From Parachlorella kessleri (lineage: Eukaryota; Chlorophyta; Trebouxiophyceae; Chlorellales; Chlorellaceae), in the NCBI GenBank assembly GCA_001598975.1, contig BBXU01001335.1, positions 1-19,699 on the forward strand: a DNA stretch of 19,699 bases, given 5' to 3'. Below the pieces are notes generated by a model, which saw only the letters and a program-made list of their open reading frames with translations, ran no database searches and was not told the DNA's origin. This document shows positions 1-9,700 of this stretch, piece after piece (the stretch's first letter is position 1; every line of letters begins with the position of its first letter). The position numbers and the translations under genes are program-made.

Positions 1-1
1 A

Positions 2-25
2 CACCCACCCACCCACCCACCCACC
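2..25 (-). repeat. CCCA microsatellite; G-quadruplex-type GGGT repeat in the glycosyltransferase pre-mRNA
   Basis: The plus strand carries five CCCA units in a row. On the gene's coding strand this is GGGTGGGTGGGTGGGTGGG, the textbook pattern for a parallel G-quadruplex. It lies about 35 bases downstream of the exon 7 donor (GTGGGC, 60-55). Confidence 0.9.
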
Positions 26-60
26 ACACGACACAGACACTCGCACTCTGGCCGGCCCAC

Positions 61-3000
61 CTTCTCTGCATTCAGCTCCGTCAGGTGGTCCCGCGCGTTT
101 TGCAGGAAGTGCAGGTAGACGGTGTCAAACACCAGCGGCACCCCCTTGCAGTGGGCCTCTATGTGGGACTGGACCATGTCAAAGATCTCGACCCGGGCGA
201 TCATGATGACGTCGAACGCGCACTTGCCGTTCCGGGCTAGCACCCAGTTACCAGGGGGGATGGTGGGGTAGGTCTGGACCCCCATGTGCCGCAGCTGCGT
301 GGTGTAGTGGGGCTCCCTGCCGGGGGCGGTGGGGATGAAGGTGACGTGGTAGCCAGCGTCCAGGAGGATGCGCAGGAGCTTGAGGTTGCGCACAGAGCCT
401 GCATGGCAGGCGACGACACGACATGCGTAGGCAGGCCTGTCCATGTGCATGTAGTGCAGGCCTTGCTGGTAGTGGCTCGAAAACTTGCCCATTATCACAT
501 GTTGGAAGGCAGGGTTGGGAGGCATGCTGGCCGGCCGGCCTGGAGGCAGATGGCTTCATGAAACTCACGGCTACATCACGGGCAGATAAGAATAATGCCC
601 AGGCACCGCTGCAGCGTGGACAGGCAGAGCATTCAGCAAGTCCATGGCACACGGGCCCTTCGCTTCCTCTCGTGTGCGGCCCCTGAGACCTTCACCACCT
701 CCTGCTGCCCTGATGCGCTACCCAGCAACACACCAACCTGCATCCCTGTCTGGCTCGGGCACAATGTCATCAATCCAGAGGAACCGTGGGTAGGCCAGGC
801 GCTCCGCTGCCCGCTGCTGGTTCACAACCACAAAGTTCTCAACGCTCAGGTCCAGGAAACAGTGCTTCTCCTGCAGGCCAGGCGGCACATTGTTGCCTAA
901 GGAGGGTGGCCCAAGCACAGCGCACACAGCGCACATGCTCTGCAGCCAGGCACGCATTACACCCCTGCCCAGCAGCTCTCATGATGACAAGGGTTGCCGT
1001 AGTGTTCAGGAAGGTGTGTCTGTTGATGGTGGCAGGCAGTACGAACACAGCAAAGGCAGGGAAGGCCTGTGCAGGGCTGGATGCAGCCTCGCTCAGTGGT
1101 TCTGCCTGCAGCCCTGGCTGCTATGCGGATGGGCAGTGCGGTGGTGCACACGCAAGCCTTGCCTGCCCCCTCCACTTACAGTCCTACTGACTATATACCG
1201 GGGTTTAGGTCGGTCCCCCCCCCCCCCCCCCGCCAGCTACCACTGCCCCCACCTGCAGCACTGTGTTCCACTTGGTGTAGAACTTAACCTTGTTGTCCAG
1301 CATGAGCTGCTTCTGTAGGTCAGACTCAAAGCCAAAGGTGCCCCCCTCCTGGTGGTACACGACCGCCAGGGGCTGGAACAGTACATCCATGCCCATGGAC
1401 CGTCCCGCGAAGGCCAGGTCGGTGTCTTCGTAGTACCCCTTCTGGTACTGCAGACAGGCAGCCACAGCAGAGCAGCAGGGTGTGTCCACAGTGTCCCATC
1501 TGATACTGCAGACGAGCAGTCACAACACCCCGTCAGAACGTGCCCAGGTGGCGGGCGGTACGACAAAGTACAGTCCCCAACTATTGGCGCTACCGCACCC
1601 ATAGTCCTGACACCTTCATCATAAGGAAGTGCCACCCAACCGCAGCTGGTACCACAGCCTCTCCCCTTGGCAGTAGCAGAGGGCGCAGCAGCAGCAGTGC
1701 CATGCGCAAGCAGTCCTTCAAATCCTCCCAGCACTGGCCCCGGCACGCTCACAGCAGCACCCCAGAGCTCTGCCCTGCGGGTCACCTGCGCATCAAAGCC
1801 GCCCGCCTGCTTGTAGGTGTCACGCAGCAGCACCACACACGCCGCGGAGATGTAGTCAGCCTTACGCATGTAATACATCTCAAAGTACGGCTCCTTGCCG
1901 GTGGCGTAGTGCCAGGCAGAGCCATCGCTGAAGATAAGGCCCCCTGCTTCCGTTATGAGGTCCCCCTTGCCCATGAACATGGGCCCGACCATGCCTGCCT
2001 TGGGGTTCTGCTCAAAGGTCCGCATGATCGCGGCCAGCCACCCCCTCGCCACAAACCTGCAACAATGTGGCCCATGCTAGGCCATGCAGCTCCGATGACA
2101 ATATAATGGCATGCGCAGGGTCATGCCCCCTTGCTCTGAGGGTCAGCCGGGCCTCCTGGCACTCTGCACCTGGCAAGCTGTCTAGCACTTGAACTAGTAA
2201 TAAATGGCCAGCGACGCGACGGAGGGGAGGTAGGGGCCAACTGGACTGCCCGGGGCAGGCATCGTTGTTGCTGCTTGCGTGCGAGGGCACGATGGCTGCC
2301 GCCACTCAGTACCAACAGCCTACACATGGCCTACACGAGGCCTGAGTATAGACCCTCTCCATATCAGCTTAGGCCCAGGCTAGGCACGAGCTTCAGACTC
2401 ACATATCATTGTTGATGAAAGCGATGTACTTGCCCTCTGAGAGCCCTACACCAACAGCGTTGGCCTGGCCATAGCCCAGCGCCTCCTCGTTCCTCTGGAA
2501 CTTGATGAGAACCTTGAAGACTTCTCTGAGCCGCCACACTGTCTGCACGGCAAGCAGTCCTTTGAATGGGTAGCTGACCGGACTGCATGCAAACCTGGGG
2601 CGGCTAGTGCAGGCATGAGAGCAGAGGGACAAGGCACTGGCACATCCCTAGAGTAGCGTCTCTCTCTGTCCATCGATCACCATGTCTGGTGCTGCTGCGG
2701 CTGTTTGTGCCACTGCCACCCCTTCCAGAATAGCATTTCAGCCCAGGGCCGGACCCACCTGCAAAAGTATAGCTATATCCTCTGTGCTGCCGTCGTCAAC
2801 TATCACATACTCTGCACTGGGCACTTCCCTTGCAGTCCGGAACAGTTCCAAGAGACACTTGGTTGTGAGGGAGGCATTGTTGTGCAGCGTGAGGATGAAG
2901 CTGATGTGTGGCTGCTGCCCTGCTGGCACTGGGAGCTGGCCCCCTCTGGGCTGGTCACACCCCATCTCCTCAGGGCCTGGGTACACTGTGAGCAGCGTCT

Positions 3001-3446
3001 CGGACACATCGATATTCATGTCCAGCGATTTGACCCACAAGCAGTCCAGGTCCTGGCAGATGTCTTCTCTGAGGCCTTCCAGAATTGGTTTGCCATGGTC
3101 GCAGACTCCCTGCGGATTATACATTACAGAGCATGGGGTACATGACAGTGCATGGGGCCACATGCCTGGGCCTCCAGGGTGGGCACTACTGCTGCAAGGC
3201 CTCCGGCGTAACTAGGACGCCGACGCTCACCAGCATCGGATCAGCATCTACTCTCTTCTCCAGTTGCACTGCCTCGGGTGCACGCCTGAGGGTGAAGTTA
3301 CTCCCGGTCGTGACCTCCGCAAGCAGCCTGTCCAGTACTGGGTTAGCCACCGTTTCCACTTGCATTTGGTGCACCATGGAGGTCAAGTACAAAGTGTAAG
3401 CGAACATGGCTGGCAGCACTACTGCTGCTGCCTGCCTGAAAGACAT
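61..3446 (-). CDS. GT2-GT4 fusion glycosyltransferase, membrane-anchored (3' end outside window)
   Basis: Seven exons were placed by GT/AG borders and continuous phase: 3231-3446, 2759-3109, 2403-2542, 1786-2056, 1253-1447, 738-939 and 61-398, giving 571 codons before the left edge. The start at 3446 is preceded by CAAC and followed by a hydrophobic stretch (about residues 7-22), which suggests a type II signal anchor and a Golgi or ER location. A family-2 glycosyltransferase domain starts near residue 141. It has DDGS at 177-180, NND at 233-235 (the DXD-like metal/nucleotide site), and GGFD at 321-324 joined across an intron to YYEDTD at 331-336. A second domain begins at LWIDD (445-449) and continues through PDRDAGSVRNLKLLR to VPLVFDTVYLHFL, which resembles the N-terminal half of GT4-like enzymes in bacterial O-antigen/rhamnan clusters. 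Sugar donor and acceptor are unknown. The exon 738-939 acceptor is less certain: a nearer AG at 897 breaks the frame, while the one chosen adds about 14 residues. Domain assignment is confident; substrate is not. Confidence 0.85.
1215..1231 (-). repeat. 17-base G run (C on plus strand) next to a 5' splice site of the glycosyltransferase gene
   Basis: A homopolymer of 17 C on the plus strand becomes 17 G in the pre-mRNA, starting about 21 bases inside the intron that follows exon 5 (donor GTGGGG at 1252). G runs close to weak donors can act as intronic splicing enhancers. The run is also a likely spot for length polymorphism and sequencing error. Confidence 0.9.
1421..1528 (-). repeat. degenerate 58-bp tandem duplication across the exon 5 acceptor of the glycosyltransferase gene
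   Basis: Bases 1421-1470 (start of exon 5 plus the end of the intron before it) align without gaps to 1479-1528 at an offset of 58, with 37 of 50 identical. On the coding strand both copies have GTCTGCAG followed by TA(C/T)CAG. The intronic copy translates YQMGHCGHT against YQKGYYEDT in the functional exon, so the catalytic EDTD motif has been lost in the copy. Confidence 0.8.
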
Positions 3447-3748
3447 GTTGCCCCTTGGGGTGCAGACCCCAGGCTCAGCCTTTCACCAGGGTCCAGGCAT
3501 ATGCGAGGTGACCGGCGGGTACATGGCCTAGGTTCCAATAAGCCGCTATAGGGATCGGAGGAGGGCCCGGAGTACATCGGGGTAAACTAGACACGCAGAG
3601 CAGGCGCGCTAGAAAGCAACTATGCCCGCTTGGGCGCTTGGCTCTTCGTTCTATCACTGACGTCGCTAGTAAGCATCGAGCCTGTGCTAAGGAACAACCC
3701 GCATTTTTCTCCAAGGCAACAATCCTCAGACCACAGGACTTCGAAATC
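3447..3748. promoter_or_regulatory. divergent promoter / 5' UTR region between the glycosyltransferase and the RAPVLTLW gene
   Basis: These 302 bases separate two start codons on opposite strands, so both promoters and both 5' UTRs must fit here unless a transcript starts inside the other gene. I see no clear TATA box. A short upstream ATG at 3622 on the plus strand opens a 12-codon reading frame that ends at a TGA before the proposed start at 3749; it could be a uORF if it lies in the leader. The assignment as a bidirectional promoter rests on gene orientation only. Confidence 0.5.
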
Positions 3749-6123
3749 ATGAAGCTAAGGTCCGGTGGCACCACGAAGGCATCCAAGGGGCTTCAACTTC
3801 CAAAGGAGGAGGCTACTGTAGGTGTCGAAACCCTTCCACATCTCAGACAGCTGCCTTGGAAGGCCGCAAACAGGGACTTGAGCGCTGCAGGAGCGTGATC
3901 GCAAGAAGCAGGAGGCCAAGCCCAAGCCTGCCAAGCGCAAGGCATCTACGGATGCAGAGGCCAAGCCCACCAAGCGAGGTGGATCACTTGGCTGCTGTGT
4001 GAACAGACCAGCTTCCCAGTGACTTGACCCTTTACAACTGCCTTCCTCAGGAGGCTACAGTCCACACTGTGCCCCGTCTAAGGTGGAAGTGGTCATCAAT
4101 CGCAAGGCCTCCAGCACAGCTACTCCCACTTGTAAGCTATTGAACCTTGTGCAGGCTTGCATGGCATACAAGAAGCCAAAGCTGTAGCCAGCCTAGAGGC
4201 GTGCCCCTGCCCCGGTTAGTTTTCAAGTCTACTTGAAGCTGGTTTCCATGCAGGCAAGCGGAGCAAGACGGATCCCGAAGCAGAGCCCAGCCTAGAGGAA
4301 CATGCACCCACCACGCCCCCATCCAGAAGAGCTCAGAAGAGCAAGGGACAGCAAGCCCTCCCCAAGCAGCCAGCAAAGGGGTCCGGAGCGCAGCGCCCGC
4401 ACGGCGAAGGCAAAGGGAAGCAGGCGCAGCGTAAGCAGCAGCCAGCCAAGGAATCCAGCAAGGAGGGCAAGACTGTGGGCAGCCAGCAGGGCAGCGTGAA
4501 GATCAACAGGGCCCCAGTGCTGACCCTATGGGTGGCGGTGGTTGCGCAGAAGCAGGGCTACAGCTGGGAGGAAGCGCTCACCTTTGGCAGGTTGGTTGCT
4601 CGCTACCGTGAAAAGAGGTGCTGCCTGACACTTACGAATCCGGAGTTCAGGCTCACTCAAAACGTCTGGGTCCACCAGTCTGGGTGATGGTGGTCAGAGT
4701 GTTGCCCAGCCCAGATGCTGTTGGGACTCTTTGCACAGGACAGCAAGCTAGGACAGCCTGTTAGAGGGGTGGCAGGCCCGGCTGCATTTGCCGTGTGTGG
4801 CATGTTTTGGCTGGTTGTGTATGTGATTGTGCAGAAGTGCACTGGTCTCTAGGAGGAGGTGTTGGTTTCTGCTGCAGGTATGTCTCAGGGCTACTGGCTC
4901 ACAGCAAAGGCAAGTCTTTAGGGATGTACGAGGACCACGAGAAGACAGAAGAGGAGAAGGAGGTGCGACTTGCTTTGAGCGTGTTTGGTATCCAGGCTTT
5001 AGATGTCTCTAGATGTACCCTTACTCAATGCGGAGGCAATGCGGAGGGAGCAAGTGATAGCAGGACAGTGGGGGCAGTCCACATGCACTGTGTGAGGAAG
5101 AAGGTTTCTTGGTTCTACCGGAGCTCATTATGAATCTATGAAGCCAGCACTGCGCAGCCTGCATGTTTGCCTTTCCTGCAGGCTTGCAGCAGGCATGAAA
5201 GCGCAGAGTGCACTCTCACCCGCTGGCACTTAATGCAGGCCAGGAGGCAGCATGACGAGGAGATGGGGGTTGAGAAGGTCGAAGTGTTTGGCATGAAGGT
5301 AGCGGCTGTGGAGGAAGGAGGGGAGCGGCGGGCAGTGTCAGGGGGCAAGCCCATACAGCCAGGCAGCATACAGGGGTACTTGCAGCATTCCTTTGGGGAT
5401 GCCTTGCAGCCAGCCCAGGTAAGGGGGGGGGTGAGCTGCAGGTGATTGTGAACGTGGGTGCTGCTGAGCAATGCAGGCTGGTGAGATACAGGTGTCATGG
5501 GTGCGTGGCTGGGCTTCGCTACTGGGGGGTGGCACGATATTGAGGTACCTTGGTTGTAGTTGTATTTAGTTTCGTTCCTGCCGTTTTGCTGGGAGTTCCG
5601 AACAACCCTCGCTCGTGTCATTAGTAAAGAGTCCTAGGGAGTCGCACTATGCCGTGCCTCCTCGTCCGCAGTGTGACTACTGCTGCTGCTGCTCCTTCTC
5701 CTCTGCTGCGGGGTTCGGCTCTGCTGCCCCGTGTCTGCATGCAGGTGCTATGTGAGCCCTGGCAGCTGCTACAGCTTCTCAGTTAATCTGTTCAAGTCGA
5801 CAGGGCAGGGTACTGCCAAACACCTATTCTGTTGAGAGTCCCCCGGCAATTGGGGCCACCTAGTAGCCAGCCTCAACCCCCGGGTACCTCAACTGTCCGG
5901 GATGCAGGGTGGATCTTCTAACCCTAACACACTAGGCCCCCTCTGCTGCACGCAGGAGGCTATGGAAGCCCTGGCAGCCGCCATCCCCGCTGGCCAGCTA
6001 GGCAAGGTGTGCTACAAGCTGTACGAGCATTTCCGTCCCGCCTGGAAGGGGTGGGGCCAGAAGGGGGAGCTGTCCCTGACTGGTATCCGCGGCCTGGCTG
6101 ACTCCTGGGACAGCGTTGTCTGA
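3749..6123 (+). CDS. conserved protein of unknown function with Lys-rich N-terminal tail and RAPVLTLW domain
   Basis: Seven exons keep frame from ATG to TGA: 3749-3817, 3891-3978, 4051-4131, 4254-4590, 4878-4962, 5239-5418 and 5956-6123, for 335 residues. Residues 1-160 are basic and low in complexity, rich in Lys, Ala, Pro and Gln, with nuclear-localisation-like clusters (PAKRK, KRSK), somewhat like a histone H1 tail. Residues 162-335 form a compact domain: VKINRAPVLTLW, then LAHSKGKSLGMYE, VEVFGMKV, KPIQPGSIQGYLQHSFGDAL, and YEHFRPAWKGWG near the end. From memory, this domain occurs alone in small bacterial proteins and in plants without an assigned function; I could not check this. Exon 4051-4131 is the least certain; it is phase 1-1 and removable without breaking the frame. 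Exon 6 could instead start at 5182, adding 19 residues in frame after a better pyrimidine tract. Likely nuclear; activity unknown. Confidence 0.8.
5182..5238 (+). other. possible alternative 3' splice site extending exon 6 by 19 codons
   Basis: The acceptor at 5179-5181 follows a pyrimidine-rich tract (TTTGCCTTTCCTGCAG), while the acceptor assumed for exon 6 (AATGCAG, ending at 5238) has a poor tract. The 57 bases between are open and in phase, so both products would be full length. Bases 5177-5198 also resemble 5234-5255 at an offset of exactly 57 (16 of 22), so the two acceptors may be tandem copies. RNA evidence is needed to choose between them. Confidence 0.4.
5735..5786 (+). pseudogene. 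decayed copy of the start of the last exon (pseudo-exon) in intron 6 of the RAPVLTLW gene
   Basis: The sequence around the intronic TGCATGCAGG matches the true acceptor TGCACGCAGG (5946-5955 plus the first exon base) in 9 of 10 bases. The following eight codons match the last exon in 20 of 24 bases, and after a small gap GCT...CAG TTA lines up with GCT...CAG CTA. The copy translates AM-stop-ALAAAT.SQL against AMEALAAAIPAGQL. The TGA at 5753-5755 would end translation if it were spliced in. It lies about 211 bases upstream of the functional exon. Confidence 0.75.
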
Positions 6124-6731
6124 AAGGGATGGCTGGGCTGTTGGTTGAGTCGTGATATGACAGATGCGTGCGACGTTGTGCTGGATGTGTGTGCCAGTTT
6201 CCCCCGTTGAGGAGCCAGTGTGCAGTCTGTCTGCTGCTGTCCTGGCTGTTGGTGGCTTTGTCTCAAGTGTTGTGCAGTACTTGTGGACCGCACATGTGAA
6301 TTGAGAGGAGCACAGGGCCATAGCAAGCACTAGTTGAGGTTTGGAGGTTCACACCAAATAACTTGTAGCAGCGGCTGGCCCAACGGAGTCAAGCCCATTC
6401 CCTAGCCTGCTGTCATTCAGCAGCAGCTAGTGGCTGACATGGGCAGAGCACTGCTGAAACCGAAGCAGGTAGGTAGCACAGAGCTCAAGTTCAAGTATCC
6501 AAGGTTTTGCCCATATTGCCCGGGGTTTTGGTAAAATGCTCGCGTGCCCCCTGACACCTTGAGCAGCATGAGCAGCACTGCGATGGCATGGAAAAAGCAT
6601 CGGGGCGATGCATTGCACTGTTTATCGATAACTATCTATTGCTGAATTCCTGCTCATATTCTTACCTCCTGGCAGCTTGGTGATCAATCCCCCAGCATCA
6701 AGGTCCCCAGCGCACCCTCTGGGCTACTTAA
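6124..6731. other. spacer: 3' UTR of the RAPVLTLW gene and promoter/5' UTR of CBP80
   Basis: There is no coding signal on either strand; the short minus-strand ORFs have no family resemblance. I find no TGTAA poly(A) signal here, unlike the CBP80/PP2C spacer. The last 130 bases before the CBP80 start are AT-richer than the surroundings (for example TTTATCGATAAC near 6620) and contain a C/T-rich tract ending in AG at about 6675, which could be a 5' UTR intron acceptor. Confidence 0.5.
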
Positions 6732-9700
6732 ATGGGTGACTATGGCGACCATGGAGGTTATGGTGGAAGAAGAGCCAGCGGGGGCTATGGAGGGCACCAT
6801 GGAAAGCGCAAGCGAGAGTCCGAAGTCTTTGACCCCCTCAAGCAACTCCTCCACTCGCTGATATACCTAGGAGACGACGTATTGCCGGTAAGTGGCCGTG
6901 CTGGAGTGCTTACACAAGGCCCTAGCCTGCACAGAGGGTGGCATGCTCTGGCTAGCTAGACAATGAAATGAATAAGGACCACTGCTGCCTCGCTGCCTCC
7001 AGGGCTTGGAAGTGGATGAGAAGACCATCGGGCAGGTGGTGACCAATATCAAGCGGGAGGCGCGAACAGATGCAGCAGCGGTGCAGGCCATGCTGGTAGA
7101 CTGCGCGGTGGAGCTGTCTACCAAGCTGCCGCTATACGCGCTGCTCTTAGGTGGGAGCCCAGGTTGTAGCTTGTCAGTAGGTGGGAGCCCAGGTTGTAGC
7201 TTGTCAGTAGGAACCTGATCGCAGCGCCGGTGCAGCAAATGGTTTAAAACCCTTTTGTCAGCATCGTCTGCTGCACGACAAAGCCAGGCCAGAAATGTAG
7301 TTGGTCAATAGTAGCCACTGCCTAGCTTATACAAGGTTGGCTCCAATTGGCCCGGACAGTGGAGGCGACGCTCATAATAATTTCTGTAAGCTACCTTCCC
7401 TGCATTGCCATGTAGGCCTGCTCAATGTTGATGACCACGAACTCGTCGGCGGCGTTGTCTCGCTAGCAGCCTCCCAGTTCAGCCAGTGCCTGCAGCCGGG
7501 CGGCAACCGCACACGTGCCCGCCTGCTGCTGCGCCTGCTGGCTGCGCTGGTAGTACCCAGCGTGCTGCATGCCGGCAGCGTCGTGGACGCACTACAAGGA
7601 CTCGTTGAGCGGGCTCTGTCAGTGGCGCAAGCAAGTGGGTGCTAAGAAGGGGAACCCACTGCCCAGGAGCTGAGGACCTGGGCCCTAGCAAGCACTATGG
7701 TGTGGGCTAGCAGCTATCTCTGCTGGTGCACTCTCCCGGGCACTGCCAGCTTTGTAATTGTCTTGAAATCCAAAGCGGGCAGAAGCTGGGAGTAATACGC
7801 TTGCCTGCTCTTGGGTTGATAGCGCCTTAGGAAACGCACCATCACCAGCTGGAGGCATTGCATCTGTGCAGGTCCAGAGGGGGACGACGGGCGGTCTTGG
7901 CAGCCATACACGGACCAGCTAGTCTACTGGGCGCTGGCAGCGCTGCCCTGGGGAGGCCCTGAGCTGGCGGAAGCAGCGCCTGAGAAGCTACAGGTGTGCG
8001 CTTGGGGGGATGCAAGAGGGGGAGGCACACAACCTACTGGCTGCTTACGTGTAGTAAGGCCTCTTTTACGGTATTATTTTTATTGTAGCCAGGTTAGCAG
8101 CACCAACTGCTCATCCCTGTGGTGGGCAGCGGAGGTTGCCTAGCTGTTGGCGGATAAATCACAACCTAGAACGTGGTTGTCGCCGAGTGGTGCAACGTGG
8201 GCAGCCCTGTTCCTGTCTTGGTGCCAGGCGTTGATGGCCAGTGTGGATGGCTACATGGCGAAGCGGCCTCGCTCCCACCAGCCCTCCCTGAGGCCCTTCT
8301 TTGCCGCTGTCAAGGACGAGGACATCATAGCAGAGTGGGTGGTGTGTGGGTGGAGCATGTGTGCAATTGTGGTAGGAGATGTGGGCTCAAACAGCATCTT
8401 TGACATGTGCCACGAGCCTTGGCGATACTGGCATGGAAACAGCTTGTGTTGGGTTGCGTGACGGTGCTGTGAACCCTTGCATGTCTGGCATGGACTCAGA
8501 CGGAGTTGGGTTGGAAGAACCTTACCAAGCTTTCATGTTATTATACTGAGGCGCCTGCCTGCCTCCCTGCGGGTGTGCAGGAGCGACAACGGCGGCGCCA
8601 GTTTCCTTGGGGAGGTGGTGGAAGCCGTGAAAGAAATGATAGACAGCAACAGGTGCGCCAGGACGCTTGAGCACAGGCATGATTGCCCAGAGTGTGTGCG
8701 GGCCGCCTCAAACCTGTTGGACCGATCTAACAACTCTGGCAGTTGCCAGGCCACCTGAGCGGCTTTCTGCGTAGATGGCCTAGGGGCGCTACGGGGCGGG
8801 CCACCCCCCACCCTCCCCTTCCTGTGGCTTTTCAGTGTACATTTAGCCTGACGATGTGTAGGTGGGAGCTGGAGGCCATCCCCCGGGTGCACCTGCCGCA
8901 TGAGGCGCAGCTGGGCACCGCGCTGCTGCACGACGTGCCCGCTGGGGCCCTGGAGGCGCCGGCGCAAGCGCCTGTAGCCATACCTGAAGGCGCCCCATCG
9001 GCGCTGGTAAGGACTGGGGTAGGGATCGGCTTACTGGTAGGATACTACATTCGAGAGGGCACAGCAGTGCCGGCGCCGCAGGCGCCCCTAATCGCCCCTG
9101 GCAGCCTAGCAGAACAGGCTTGCGAGATATGTAGCACTGCATGGCCGGCGCCCGGCATGGGGACACCCTGCCTTCCCTATGCTGTGCCATGCTGTGCCTG
9201 CTGTGCTGTGTAGGTGGGTGCCCTGGTTCTGGAGGCCCTTCCGCCTCGGGGGGTTCTACGCCTGCTGGACCCTCAGCACACGCAGGGCGAACGGCCCAAG
9301 GTCGAGAGGCTGGTGAGCCAGGCATGGTTGGTTGATTTGTACAGCGCGCATTTCTAATACCTCCGACTGTGGTGTTTGTCAAGGCGGATGCAGAAGCATA
9401 CTATGTCACAGATCTGCCCAGGATCCTGCCTTGGAGCTGTGGTGTTGGTCAAAGCGGACAAAGTTCTGCATGAGCCTGGGTAGGCATGGATGTCCTGCCA
9501 GCTCAGCGTGTTCCTGGGATGCCCGGCTGGTGGGGAGTGGTCCGGTGGTAGGGGTGTTGGTGCATAAGCAGGCTGGCAGGGTGCAGGAGACATGCCAGGC
9601 GCCGGGGGCAGTTAGGCATGCCAGGCGCCAAGCCGAGTGCGAGGGGGTAAAGAGGTGGTGGGCTTGGCACTTGAGGCCCAAGCCCAGACGGATCACGTCA

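Noticed and set aside
897..898. TTAG acceptor immediately before the NNVPPG coding block
   Set aside because: It breaks the reading frame with the phase-0 donor at 1252; the acceptor ending at 940 keeps phase. The conflict is reported as a finding.
1540..2106. 188-codon plus-strand open frame over the glycosyltransferase gene
   Set aside because: It is the antisense shadow of the GT2 exons and an intron; the minus strand has clear catalytic motifs.
3806..4063. AGGAGGCTAC-GT shared by the exon 1 end (3806-3818) and the exon 3 start (about 4049-4061)
   Set aside because: Only about 12 bases and it does not extend, so it may be chance; not counted among the junction copies.
4583..4817. TTTGGC(A/T)GGTTG at the exon 4 donor (4583-4594) and in intron 4 (4806-4817) of the RAPVLTLW gene
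   Set aside because: 11 of 12 match, but T/G-rich and not extendable; too short to claim as a junction copy.
8339..8344. GTGGTG donor right after the conserved GAGTGG of CBP80 exon 5
   Set aside because: It leaves phase 0, which shifts the next exon out of the SDNGGASFLGEVVEAV frame; the donor five bases later restores phase 2.
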